Shown piece by piece: positions 1-12,530 of a DNA stretch of 64,000 nt. The first letter of the stretch is position 1. Each line of letters begins with the position of its first letter. Both the position numbers and the translations under genes were made by a program. Source of the DNA: Prinia subflava (Eukaryota > Chordata > Aves > Passeriformes > Cisticolidae); contig NC_086247.1 of NCBI RefSeq assembly GCF_021018805.1, forward strand, positions 118,269,094 to 118,333,093. The letters are read 5' to 3'. The notes under the pieces were generated by a model. That model did no database searches, was not told where the DNA came from, and was given only the letters and a program-made list of their open reading frames with translations.

Positions 1-370
1 TCTCTGAAGCCGATCAGTGGCATCAGCAATGAGGTATAGGTAATTTCTGCCTAACAGTTTTGAAGGAACTAATCTGTGCTGTAGTTTTAATCCATGGGGA
101 CTATAAATGTTTCTGCATAACAAAAATTGTGATGATTGATTTTAGTACCTCAGGGAGCCATTTAAAGCTTTCCTGGTTTTTTTTTTTGGTTCCTAGGGAT
201 TTTTTTTTCCTCAGAGATGTGATTCACTCAATAGGAGGATGGTAAAGGACCAGTGTTTATCAATGCATGAAATATGAAAACACAGACTGGCAAGCAACAC
301 ATAAAAAGGACAGTGATGACAAAGACTTCACAGGGCTGCCTGCAGTTCAGCACTATCGCTATCCCTCTTC

Positions 371-480
371 AGAATTACAGAATCATTTAGGCTGCAAAAT
401 GATTTAAGACTATCAAGTCCAACCTTTAACCTAACAATGCCAAGTCCAGCACTAAACCACATCCTTAAGGGCCACATCAC
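371..480 (-). mobile_element. CR1-like retroposon fragment
   Basis: The plus strand reads like the reverse complement of an avian CR1-type 3' end: an AGAATCATTTAGG start, then a diverged run containing ATCAAGTCCAACC, CCTAACAATGCCAAGTCCA and a CACTAAACCA block. The copy is short and diverged. It could instead belong to a related avian element that shares this tail. Confidence 0.6.
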
Positions 481-851
481 TCTTCCTCTTCATAGCAATT
501 AAATTATAAGCCAAGCTTTAAGAGAAATTGTCCCAGGTTTAGGTGATTTGGCTCTTGTTCTGCAGTCCTCCATCTCTTGGTATTGATTAAAGTTCTCTAA
601 CAGCAACAGCTCTCACTGGTGTATGTGGACAGCCTTCCCTGCAGCTGGTATCTGCCTACCCTGCCCACTTGCAGCAAATGATCAAGGCTGTAGCATGTCT
701 GTCTTAGTGGTGGGCACAGAAAAGTTCAAAAACAAGAGCAGCAAGTCTGCAAGGGCCAAAGTGACTGTGCTGTGCTGCGCCCCTGAGGGAGAACACAGCT
801 CACAGGAAAATACCTGAAGGAGAGAAATTCATACCTGAAAGGGAGAAATAT

Positions 852-874
852 ACACACACACACACACACACACA
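852..874. repeat. (CA)n microsatellite
   Basis: About eleven uninterrupted CA dinucleotides. Confidence 0.95.
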
Positions 875-3800
875 GGAAGTCCAGATACTGTAGTTCCCTG
901 AGATTGTCAAGGAACTACAGACCTGCACTGCCTGCACTGAACACTGACTGCACCTTCTCCTGTCATGTCTGTCCATCCTGGGTAAATTCTGTATCCTGAC
1001 AGACACTTCTCTTGAAGACATGCTAGTATCTCTTCCAAAGATAGTATGTTGCCTCTTCTCTGCCAAATAAGGCTGAAATGCATCTTTACCTCTTGATTTT
1101 AAAAATATAGGAGTAGAGATAGAATTGTAGTCAGACAAAAACGTGTGCACTCATGGTGTGATACTTCTGATGCTTCTTTAGCAACTCAAAACATAAATAC
1201 AATCCCAATGAATACACTTACGTATTTGAGACACACAAATTGAAAACAAGTATTACTTTCTTCAAAGAAATAATGTTCCCCTCCCCTTACCCAAGACCAT
1301 AATAGCCAAAGTCTTTTTTTCGAATCACCAGCAAGGAAAAAATCTAGAATGTCATCAATCACAGCACAAGCTTCAGTAATATTTCCTTCTAAAGAAAACC
1401 AGGGCTACTTTTTTTAAAAATCACATACTTTTTTCCAAACTAACAAACAACTAAAAGCTAATTTAAAACACTCCAGCACACTAAATGAGTCATATCTGGA
1501 GTGCATCTGTTTCTAGCCCAAGTTCTGTTTTACATGGATTAGTAGAATATAGTTCTGGAATTTTAATCAAGTTGTTTATTATAGGCAGAGCTGCTAGCAA
1601 ACAGTCTATTAATAAGGCTGCCCAAAACTTCTCAGCTAAAAAAACACACCCTTGCTTTCAGTTACTTATGTGCTTGCCAAATTTTAACTACTTAATCTGA
1701 TACTTTCTATGCAGGATTCTTGCCATTGGCAGATTTGGTAGATTTTATTATTATTTCTGTTTAATGTTATTCTTTAACCTCATCCATATGGTTCATTCAG
1801 TTCTGAGAATAAAGATGGGGAAATGCCATCAGAAGTTTGTTAACAACCTTCTAATTTTCTTTCCCCACTCTCACTTGGGGTAGGGACTTGTAATTCAAAT
1901 GACTACAGGGCAGTAGATCCAAGTTATGAGCTTTTAATAAACAAAAATCAGATTTTGAATGCAGTCAGTACAATCACTCAGGATTCCATCCTTGATCATC
2001 CTTCATCTCTTGACAGCTCCAGCAATGTGGCAAGACAATGTGTATTCCATTCCAACTGAATAATGAATATGCATTAGGAAAAAAGTTGGGTTTTTTTCCT
2101 GGATGGCTTCTCCAAGCCACAAACATTGGGTTGCCAATGCAGGCAGTCCAAAAGCCAGACTAGAGGGGAGGAAGGAAGAGCTTGAGACAGACTCTGGAGA
2201 AGAGGTGGATGGGGAAAAGGAGGGTGCAAAAGCAATCTCTGAGACTGATCTTGCAAGAAGCCTAGGGCTGCAGAAAGGCAAGCTGGACTGCATTATACTA
2301 GGCAGATGCTAGATCTTACTGCAAGAGGAGATTGTGAAACATGAACAGTGCAACAACACTAAATTTGGATCTGACAGGTGAGCAGAGAAAGGGAAAAACT
2401 GAGGCAACATATGGGACTGGAATACAGAAAGAAAACAGATCAACAGAATTCACCACATTGAAAGTAGCCTGAAAATTATATACAAGTAGGACTAATAACT
2501 CAAAAAGAGTGAGAGATTGGTAATGAGAATAAAAGCTGGTAAGAAAGAAAAATAAAAACACTGAGCAGGGAGAATGCAATGAATTGGGTAAGGCAATGAG
2601 AAAATGAAAATTAACACTCATTTGGATGGATCTTTAGAGGTGGCAGGGAGGAAGAAGAAAATATTAGGCACCAAGAGGGAAGAGAATAGTGGACATAGCA
2701 AAGAGGGGAATAAGGAATCAGGGTTTAGCAGGAATGGCTGGTTTTCAGCAGGGAACTGTGAATGTCTGCACAATTCCAATCAGGGAAGATGAACTTTGAA
2801 GACAAAAGAGGATCTAGGATAAAGGGCTGGATTATTGCAGACAAGGTGTTCAGACTAAACACAGTTGACCAAGTGGTATCATGTTCAGACAAGGGTGAAA
2901 CAGAAAAATGTATCAGTGCTCATTACTCTCTTCTCCAATGCTCAGAATTTATTTCTAAATGCATCTGAACTCAGAAAAACATTTGTGAAACCAACTGTGT
3001 CATCATTATCTGCTGGTAGGTCTTGATCTCAAGATAAAACAGGAGCCAACCACTGCTACCAAAAATGCCATGAGCTCAAGTGAGAGAGCTTGCATAATTC
3101 GTGTGAAGTGTGTAGTTCTGTTGATATACCATCATGAGGACATATGCTGGGGAAAATGAAACAGCATACACCTCAAAAATTCAAGTTGTAGTCACAGTGA
3201 ACACCACTGAAAAGTAATACAACGCATCAGAAAGGCAGAAAATTAAAAAAAGTCATCCAGATCTGGAAAAAAACTGCCATCACACATAAATTAAACAATC
3301 TCAAAGACTTTCTTTCTAGTTAGGTATCAAATGTCTCTTCTCCAAGGGCTCTCAAGATACAGTTTCAATTCTTTATATTTTATGCATCGTGATTTTCACA
3401 GTAAGTGCTGTTGACTTAATAGCAAAGTCAGTTGACTGCAAGCTGGAACATGGGAATCTCTCAGATCTGTGGACTACTCAGGGGTCTTTCACCTTCTTAG
3501 CAGACCGAAATGACTGTAGCAATTTGCTCTGATAAAATGCATATGGTAAAGTCAATACAAGAGGCCTACAAAGAGCTCAAACTTCAGGCAAGCAGATTTA
3601 TCTTAAGGGAGTACTGAAAAACCCACTTTCCAAGAAACAAAGCTGGTTTGCACAGAGAACTTGATGCTGGGATCTGAAGCAGTGGCAGAAGCAAACCAGT
3701 GTGCTTCTTGCTGTGTGGAAGGGCAGGCTTTCATCTCAGATTAAGTCAAAATGTAAAGTAATTTAGTCTTTAGTGTTGTCTGGCAAGCACACCAAAAAAC

Positions 3801-6800
3801 TTTAATTTACTTCCAGCACTGTGGTTAACAGGCAGCTTGTGGTAATTCCCAACTGGGAGCAGGATGGATCTAGGCCTTGCAGAGCACTTTCCTCACAGCA
3901 GCACACGGCAACCACTGCTCCCTTTCCTTCACCATGGTTAAAATTCACTTACAGAACTGAGCTCTATGTAACTTGAATATTTCATGTTTACAGCCTTCAG
4001 AAAAAGTTGTTTTCTAGGCAGACATGAAAAAAGACCTTAAAGAAGATCAAAGAACAAAACTCGTATTTGTTCAAAAGCTTTTAGTAAACAGCAGCAATAA
4101 CAAATATGGATTAATTTGGAAGCCAAATTCAGTACCCTTTAAAACTCTCTGGCCCAATATGCCTATGTCATCTAGTCTGGTTTATTTTTTCGTATATCAT
4201 TGTTAAAAATATTCTGTTTGTTTTGAAACTTTTGGCTAAGAGGCAGTGTTTTTATATCATAGCTCCCTAACAGTAACTGAAAACAAACCCAAAATGGTTC
4301 CTATCAGTTCTTGTATATCCAAAATGAGGTACCATTTCAGAGTCAGTTGGATATAGAATCAACTAGAATGTCTCAGTACAGCCACCTTCATAACCTGTTA
4401 TGTATTCACTCATGATTTTTGATTAACTCGTTCTTCACTGTGTGAACCTGAAAGTAAAATTGCTCAGATGACATTTGAAATAACTGCATGAGCAACCTTT
4501 CCCCCCAAAAATAAAAAAAAAAAAACCTATCATTAATGACTGGTCTTTAGCTCAGATCTGGAACTTGAAGCTCCTGTCAGCAAATGTAAGAAGCCACTAT
4601 CCCTTTCTCTCTGTACTCCTCAGAGTACAATGGAACATTGCTTTGAGCAACCTGGTCTAGTGGCAGAACCAATGCTATTACAGAGATAACAGATGCCATG
4701 GACTGCATGACTTGAAAGAGAAAGTAATTCACATCATATAATGTGACATGTCTAAAAGCTCATAGCCAACAAGAAACATCTAACAAATGCTAAAGTTAGG
4801 AGTCCCATCTTGATTCCAAATACTCTCCCATTCCATACCATTGACCTCTCCCTTTGTGTTTAGAACAGCTCTTCATTGCCAAGATTAATTTACAGATGCT
4901 GCTATGTTCTTTCTATGGGCATCTCAAACTTTGAGCCTTACAGAAGGTTTTCCTCAAAGTTTTTCTATGCCAGACAAGACCATAAATTTTTACAATAGGT
5001 TGTATGAGTCTGCTGCAACAGCACTTAAGAGTGATTTTCCTTCTTCAACAGTGTACTTTTGGCAGAAAACATGACTATCTATGTTTTGAAAATATGAATT
5101 CTATCAGCCTGAGTAATAACAATAAATTACTAGCAAATAACTGTCTATTTGAAAGAGATTAATGTTTTAGCAGTTTACAATCTCTAAATCAGATAACAGA
5201 ACAAATTTACTCTAAGTGATGTTGTGAAGTTAAATATCTCTGTATACATATATGGGGTGAATAAGAATGGGCATGTGTACCTATACACATACACAAATTG
5301 GATGGAAGTATTTCAGCTGAATTCAAACATACTACACATAATAATAAGTTTCGTCACATGGCTTCAAATTAAGAAAAATTAAATGCTTTAAAACAGTAAC
5401 TGCACTGCATGTGCACAAAAACACACAGAGATACTTAAAAACTGTGTCAGATGTTCTAAATAAAGTTTCCCTAGAATTAAGCTGTCAATTTTATTATTTG
5501 ATCAAACTTTCCATTGCATCAACTACAGTCAAAATGTCCCAATTGAAAGAGAACAATCAATATGCATCTCGAGGGTAAAATGCAGCTTGATCAGTTTGGA
5601 AAATACATTAGCCACACCATGTGAGCATCCCATGAGTCCTCTGTGCAGGAGCTGAGGATGGCCCTCACGTAGGATTTTTTAGTAAGGCTGTTCAGAGCCA
5701 CACAATAATTCCTATCTCATAGCCAAGAGTCCATGTATTTATTGTGTATTTGCACATGGATTTTTGTACTATTTGAGAGGGAAGTTAATTTGAAGAAGGC
5801 AGGAAATTCAACACATAAAAGAAATTCTTAAAGTGGTTCAGATTGTTGCTCTTCTGCTCAATTTCTACTCAAAAAATGTAGATGTTCATTTTTCATGCCT
5901 CTTCTCTCATAGGTTTTTGAGAATTGGGAACAGGGCAATAGAAAAACAGTTACATCGAAATTATGATTGCAGATCTTATTCTCCAGACAGGAAGAGTAGT
6001 GTCTTAGAAACTGTTTAACTTCTGCTTAATTATATGACATAAGAGTATGGTTACAGCCTACAGTTAAAGAGTTTGGAGTGAAAAACCTCAGTCTGTCACT
6101 TGAAACAAATCTCAGCCTTCAACTTTCTGTACATTTAAACGTGAGCAACAGCACTTAGCAGATGCCTATTTGAACTGCAGTACCTGTAAATAACTTTAAA
6201 AATGTAACAACATACCAGAACGTTCTGTAGTGCCTCCTGTTAAAGTTTCAACAACAGGCTGATTAAATCTCACCATTTTTTTTTAACTAAAGTATTAATT
6301 ATGGGACAAATGCTACCTTCCTAAAGAAAGGATCTTAATCTCTTGAGTAGAAAAATATCACCGAGTCCATGTTGAAGAGATTTTCTCAATAATCTCTTCA
6401 AAAGGAAGGCCTTCTAACTTCATTATTATGTTAATCCTAAGGACATGTACCCAAGCCCTTCAGTGCTCCTCAGAGCCAGACCTACCATGTGGCTTCTCCA
6501 ATTCCTGGCTAACGTAGAAATCACGACTTCACATTTCAGTCACTCACCAACTGTAAACCTCCCCCCACCAACCCTTATGTTCAGCAGAGATGAAGCAAAG
6601 GTACTGCTGTTTCAGGCAGCATTAAAATAGATTTGCCTATCCAAGCTGGTATCTGACACCTTTGACAGAAAAGAAAGGATAAGAATTTATTTCTCTGACA
6701 TTTCCCCAAAGCCACTGAACTGACTCTTCTCTGTCCCCTCGGAAGCACAGACTGATACATGACACATCCCATACACTGTGTTCAGGAAACTCTATTCTGA

Positions 6801-7953
6801 TCCACGAAATGTGATGTTCTGGTCCTTTACCTATAAGCAGAACCTGCATGCATATTTTTAGAATGCATTAACTGTACATGCTGTAGCAAATTTCACTCTT
6901 TTTGGATTCTCCTCGGCAAAGGATTTGTGCAGTATAACACAAGAGGGATTGGAGCACCAAGCGACATCATGAAAGGCTTAACAGTTCAAACCAACATGGA
7001 AAGCTGGAAAAATACATATGCATTACTGCTTTTCTGTCATAGTTCACTGTAAGAAGAGGCAGTATGGGACTGCATTTTCAGGAAGAACTAAAAATAAAAA
7101 CTAAGTGGGAGAACATAATTTTCTTTATAATTAAACAGACTTTTTATTTTAATGTCGTGAAGAAGTATTTGATTGAGTGGGAGAGAAGAACTCATTAGTG
7201 GATGTAAACACAAAACTTTAATAATTTGATCTAGAAGAATAGTGTCGAGGGAATAAATTAAGGGAGGCAGTTTTGCTATCTCTATAAATTTTGATATACT
7301 CTGCTGAGATGAAAGACCACCTATGGAAAACCTGAACTTTTCCACATTCTTGTTTCCTGAGGGTCTCTGGCTGAAAGCTTTTCTTATACTTCACCATTTA
7401 CTCTTTCATCAAAATGTAAGCAAATGTGCTTGACAAAATGTAAAGAGAGTCTCCAGCTCATACACTCACTTTATTCCAGCCTGGATTATGAACATAATTT
7501 GCTTCTACCATTAATCACCATTCATCACTGACTGCAGCAGTAACAGCTTCCCTTCTGTTTTTCAGTAACTGCATTAACCTTAACACTTACTCCCTTTCAA
7601 ATAACAAAAACAGGTTTAAACAATGGCATAGATTCCTTCCAGCCACTTTGCAGAAGTCAAGACTCATTGTTTCAGCCAGGTATTAAAGATATCAAGGATC
7701 CTGCAAATGTTAAAAGATTGCAAGAAGAAAATGTCCGACAAACTAAATGAAATAAGCTTCCATAACACTACATGAGAATAATAAGTCACACTGAGACTCT
7801 GCTGTGTTTCAGGTTATATAAACCAAACTGACTACGATTATAGAAGTGAATAAATCCAGCTGAACTGTGACACAGAGTAATGACCAGTAACAATATTAGA
7901 ATGACAGTTTTTAACAGAAAAGTACAGTAACTAAGCAAAGGAGGACACATTAC

Positions 7954-8063
7954 CTTTAAAATTGTAATGTTCCACGTAAAACTTTCTACTGATTTTTGCA
8001 GTTTTCTTTCTTTTAGGCCTTCTCTTGCTCCTATATTGTGCAGGTTTTCATGAAATTCCATTG
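7954..8063 (-). CDS. PLCL2: PLCL2 exon 5 (110 nt)
   Basis: After two bases that complete the alanine codon begun in exon 4, this exon encodes [20 protein letters not shown] and then [16 protein letters not shown]. The acceptor is attctccacag|CAATGG and the donor AAG|GTAATG. It enters in phase 1 and leaves in phase 0. The region is charged and probably helical, part of the conserved PLCL C-terminal extension. In the mammalian protein one more exon of about 59 codons follows. I looked for its reverse complement in positions 1-7953 and did not find it, so it should lie beyond the left edge of the window. Confidence 0.94.
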
Positions 8064-11000
8064 CTGTGGAGAATAAAAGAAAGATGAATATAGTATCTAT
8101 TTTAGTGCATTTTTGTGATCATAGAGATAGCAACTTGGAACTAATATGGCAAAAAACAATGAAGAAGCTCCAGAAATTTTATTCATCAAGCACAGATGTA
8201 TCTGATGTAGTAAGATGCAATGTTACACAACATGCCAATATATACAAATCTCTCTAAGCCAAAATCCACTGAAGCACCTGTTAGGTCATTGCTATATAAA
8301 GATGGAGCCCAGCAAGTACTTCCTATGGAAATATAATCTCTAAGCACAAGTGAATTTATTGTACCTCATGTAACCACCTTTTTGTAGTTGCTATAGGATG
8401 GAAACAGTAATTTCATTAACTACTCCAGCCCAATAAATTTATTTTGTGCTTTGCTCTTTTATGCATTTGCATCACAGTTGTCCAGCTTATATGGTGGAGC
8501 CTGCTCAGAAAATAAACACTTTACCTTGTTTCTGAGAATAAAGAAGTAACTGTGAAGGAGGAATGCCAAGTGAACTTGACCAGGAATGCCAAGGACATTT
8601 TACCACACCATATAAACTACTGTGTCCACAAAACCTGTATCTGCCAAACTCCAAATCAAAAATTTTTGGTAAAATTCAGATTTGCTTGATCTAAGCACTG
8701 AGCAGACCAACCAAAGTTTGTTTTTATGCTGCACAGATAGCAGAAATATAATTTGCTTTCTACTATGCTGTTACAAGCCATATAAAAACAAACTTTAAAC
8801 CATTTCCTTCACACAGGAGAAGTCAAATGTCCTTCCAAGAGCAACTTAACATGAATTACAGCTACTCTCCTATGAAAGTCATAGTTCAACTGTGCTCTCA
8901 GGTTCTCCATCTCTAACAATGTGCAGGGTATTTTGAGGTCAAAAGTTGGCAAGCAGTTGTGATATACACTTATCAATGTAACAGTTAAAGCAAAAATTAT
9001 AATTTTAACTATGTTGGTTGCAATCTATCTGCCCAGTGAGTGTATGTACTTCAAAATTTACATGTACTTAATTACCATGAATAAGCATATAAACCTAGAT
9101 TGGCTGTCAAGCTGAGAGAAGAGTGACTTTTAAGGACATTATCTCTTCTTCATAATCACTCTATCCCACTCTCATGTCTCATTAAAAGAGAGAGATGACT
9201 GAATGTTTTCACTGTACACTCCCTTACCTAACTCCCACATATACACACACACATTTTAAAAAGTATTCATAGATTCATTTGAAAGGCAAAATTGTTCTTT
9301 CTACCTTTTCTTACTTTTTTAAATTAAAATTTTAAATTTTGCTACAATAAAAATAAATGTCAAATATTTTCCCTGAATTAACATACTGTATCATTTTTAT
9401 TTCAATCACTTCTCTATAGCTCTGCCTCTGCAGTCTCAAAGATAATGTTCATGTTATATTTCCCCAAAACAGATTTCTAAACATGTGAGAAAATAAAGTT
9501 CATTAACTCACCATTGATGTAAGTATCCATTTCCTGTTCTTATCAACCAAAATAATAAACTCCCAATATGATTATGGAAAGACACTTCTAGAACCATCAC
9601 GACAGTATAGATTTTCTGATCTGTACAGTGAATTCTGAGACATACTGGTAAATTTTTGAAGTTCTGTATCTCATTTCCATCTTAACAATTATTGCATTTT
9701 AAGTAGGTGGACAACAGCAATTGATAATAATTTGAACTAAAGCCACTCAGATATTAGGAATCATGCAGAGTGTCTGCATGATAAATGTGGAATTGGTGCT
9801 TTGTAGGTTTCAGATTATTTTGATGTACACAAAGTTGCTGATATCACAGATGTGGACACAATGGTGGCCATGTATTCTGCCAGCCAGAAAAGATGCTTTA
9901 TGATCACTGACAACCTTCTGTGGTGATGCTCTTCCCAGTCTACACTCATGCTATGATAGCTTTCTGTCCTGCCAAAGCCATTCCATTCTCATCACCCTTA
10001 TTCAGAAAATGAAACAGTCAGATCATCCCACCAGGGCACACACAGCTAACAGGTGCCTCCTGCTTAAACAGCACTGATCACCCCCCTATCCTCAACATCT
10101 CTCACAGACCAGCCAACTCCTCATCATCATGCTACACTAAACCTATCCTACTCTGAGCCTAAACACTCAAGCTGGGACAAGTAGATTTGAATTTTATTTC
10201 TGCTTCCATTACTAGTTCTTGCCTGATTAACTGAAATTAATTATTTCATCTCTTTGTCTCAGTGCTTCCATCTGCTGAAAGGAATGAATTGTATTTGCTA
10301 CACAATATATGGACAATTAAATTTTAGAGCATGAATGCAGCACAACATTTAACTGTTGACCATATCTCTCTTGGCATTCTTCTTGTACATTCTCACTTGG
10401 TTTTCTTGCACTTTGCCTTGGAATTATTTCATGCATTAGCTATGACAAAGGACTAACACAAGTGTTAAATGCCAAAATTAAACTTACTACAAGATAACAG
10501 AAAAAGGAAAAAAAGAGGAAAGACGTTCTCATTTGCACTCAATTTAATAAAAGAAATTACATGTCCATATAAATCCATGTAAACCTGCCTTTAGGATATG
10601 CTTACAAAGAAAACTCAATGTTAAATTACTTTTTTATATACACAATTTTCTGTCTCCTTGCAAGTAAAAATTCAGCTCTCGCCCTCATTAAGATATAGTA
10701 AACAAGTCACTTTTATGAAGCTTAATTACTTCTAGATTTATTAGCCAATTAGTAATTTTAAACTGCCTGAGAGCTCTTGAATGATGACAGGCATACTATT
10801 AACCTGATGTATCACTCACTATATTTTTGCATATACCACCTCAATCAAAGAAAGCACAAGTTAGTCATATTTCCCATCTATTGTAGCAGATGTTAAGAAA
10901 GATATAATTCACAACTTTCTGAGTGACCACAAAGAATATATAGGATGTGTGCTCTTCTGTTTGGATGGTATTTTCTCTGTTTCAATCTCTGCCCACTGCA

Positions 11001-11112
11001 CAAATGTATTTATCTACAATGAAATTATTATCGATCGTTGCCTTGAGCCAGAAAGCTCAGATCTAAAAAGCTGTTTTGACTGGAGACTCTTTACTAAAAT
11101 CCTTATTTGCCT

Positions 11113-11234
11113 AGAATTGCTGAGGTTGGAAGACAGCTCTGGACCAACCTCATTGCTCAAAACCAGGATCGGAGAGGACAGCTGGCCCAGGACTGTGTTG
11201 AGGTGGCTGTTCAGTATCACCAAGGATGGATATC
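11113..11234 (-). mobile_element. CR1 LINE 3'-end fragment
   Basis: The plus strand matches the layout of a reversed avian CR1 tail: GAATTGCTGAGGTTGGAAGA, then GACCAACCTCATTGCTCAAA, GGCCCAGGACTGTGTTGAGG and CACCAAGGATGGA. It is 5'-truncated, as is usual for CR1, and diverged. Confidence 0.75.
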
Positions 11235-12458
11235 TCACCTTTCATGGGATTGAAGTGAGGCTGACTGGTTTAGTCCTGCTTTCTAGCTTTCTTTAACTTG
11301 CTTGACCCTCGTAACTCTGCTGCTTATGACAGTGTGATGACATTTCAAACCCTTCTGAGTTTCTGCTTGGGGGTACTAAGGGCACTTAGCTTGCATAACC
11401 TGCACTATGAAGTCTGGTCATCACTGTGTAAGTAAGGGTGAGCTGACCAAAGGCATATGATTTCCTAGCCATTTGGAAAACTAAACTGATTCAAGTCTTC
11501 CACATTAAAAAGATCAACATTCAAGTGAAACATTCACCCCAACTATTGCAAGCCATGTACATACACTGTAATATATGTAACAAAACAGCAATAGCAGGAT
11601 TCAACAGCAGGTTTGTACAGTGAACAAAATACTGCCAACAAATCTTCCTGATCCTAACCAGGGATTTCACAGCATATTCTTCTCCTCTGTGGTACACTTG
11701 TTTATTCTAAAGGATCCTCATAAGCAAAGCTTCAGTATTTCCAAATAATATTTTCCCCATCAGTGCTGGATCTCTTTCCGGTTCCCCAGTGAATGCTGGT
11801 TAGATTAGATTTCATGATTGTCTCAGCTTTTTCCTCTCTCTCAGACCCTTTACCACAGCCCTGGAATGCATTAGATGGCTCCAACACTTCTTCATTCCCC
11901 CAGGAATACCCTACCACTCAAGATGCTACTCTGAAGTCTTATGCACAATTCTCTTCTCCCATTTTCAATAACTTTAAACATCATGAGGAAAAGAGAAGTA
12001 CTATAAGGCTACTCAATGCAGTAGGAACCATGTATCATTGAGGAGACTAGCAAAAATTTGCCTGGTTAGTCTTGCAAGAAGAAAACCAAAAGAGGGGCAA
12101 TTGCTCTCTAGGTACTCTAGACCAGTCAGGTGAGACCGTGGGCCTCAAAGGATCATTGCAGCTAAAGAACAATATTAGGATGGATGTCCACCAGCAAAAT
12201 CAGAACTTATGTAAAATTTATTATCATTGTAGATGTGGTTCTGTGATCAGCTTTAAAATGAGAAAATTACTCAGACCAAAAACTCATATTCATTTTAAAA
12301 TACAGCTCAACACGATCGATTTTCAAGAGCTTTACTGGTAGGCAGACTTAAGGACCCTACAGTTCTGTGTTTCCTCAACCAGATGCAGGATGACCTACAG
12401 TATGACATGCATAGGGTATCAAACCTGTATTAATTTATGCTTAACATATTCTGATGGA

Positions 12459-12530
12459 ACATTTATGTCTATACACTCAGCAAGTGAGTTTATAGACATA
12501 AATGTCATTTATACTAAATGACAGTATAAA
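12459..12530. repeat. Overlapping inverted repeats
   Basis: Perfect 15-bp arms (ACATTTATGTCTATA at 12459-12473 and its complement at 12491-12505) flank an inner 5-bp stem (75-79 with 85-89), giving a 47-nt hairpin with one mismatch and a 5-nt loop. It overlaps a second inverted repeat, GTCATTT/AAATGAC (12504-12510 and 12516-12522), and a third, TTTATACT/AGTATAAA (12508-12515 and 12523-12530). Confidence 0.9.

Larger units (their letters stand above)
1..7953 (-). other. PLCL2: PLCL2 intron 5 (partial)
   Basis: This is AT-rich sequence downstream of the exon 5 donor. It holds a CR1-like fragment at 371-480 and a short CA microsatellite at 852-874. A purine-rich stretch lies at about 2160-2230. 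I recognise no exon, RNA gene or further repeat in the rest. Small open frames here have no coding features that I can recognise. Confidence 0.85.

Noticed and set aside
361..420. Possible PLCL2 last exon (LKQIHFAA-like reading on the minus strand)
   Set aside because: A short resemblance comes from a CR1-like tail; no acceptor, frame or further match to the expected C-terminal peptide.
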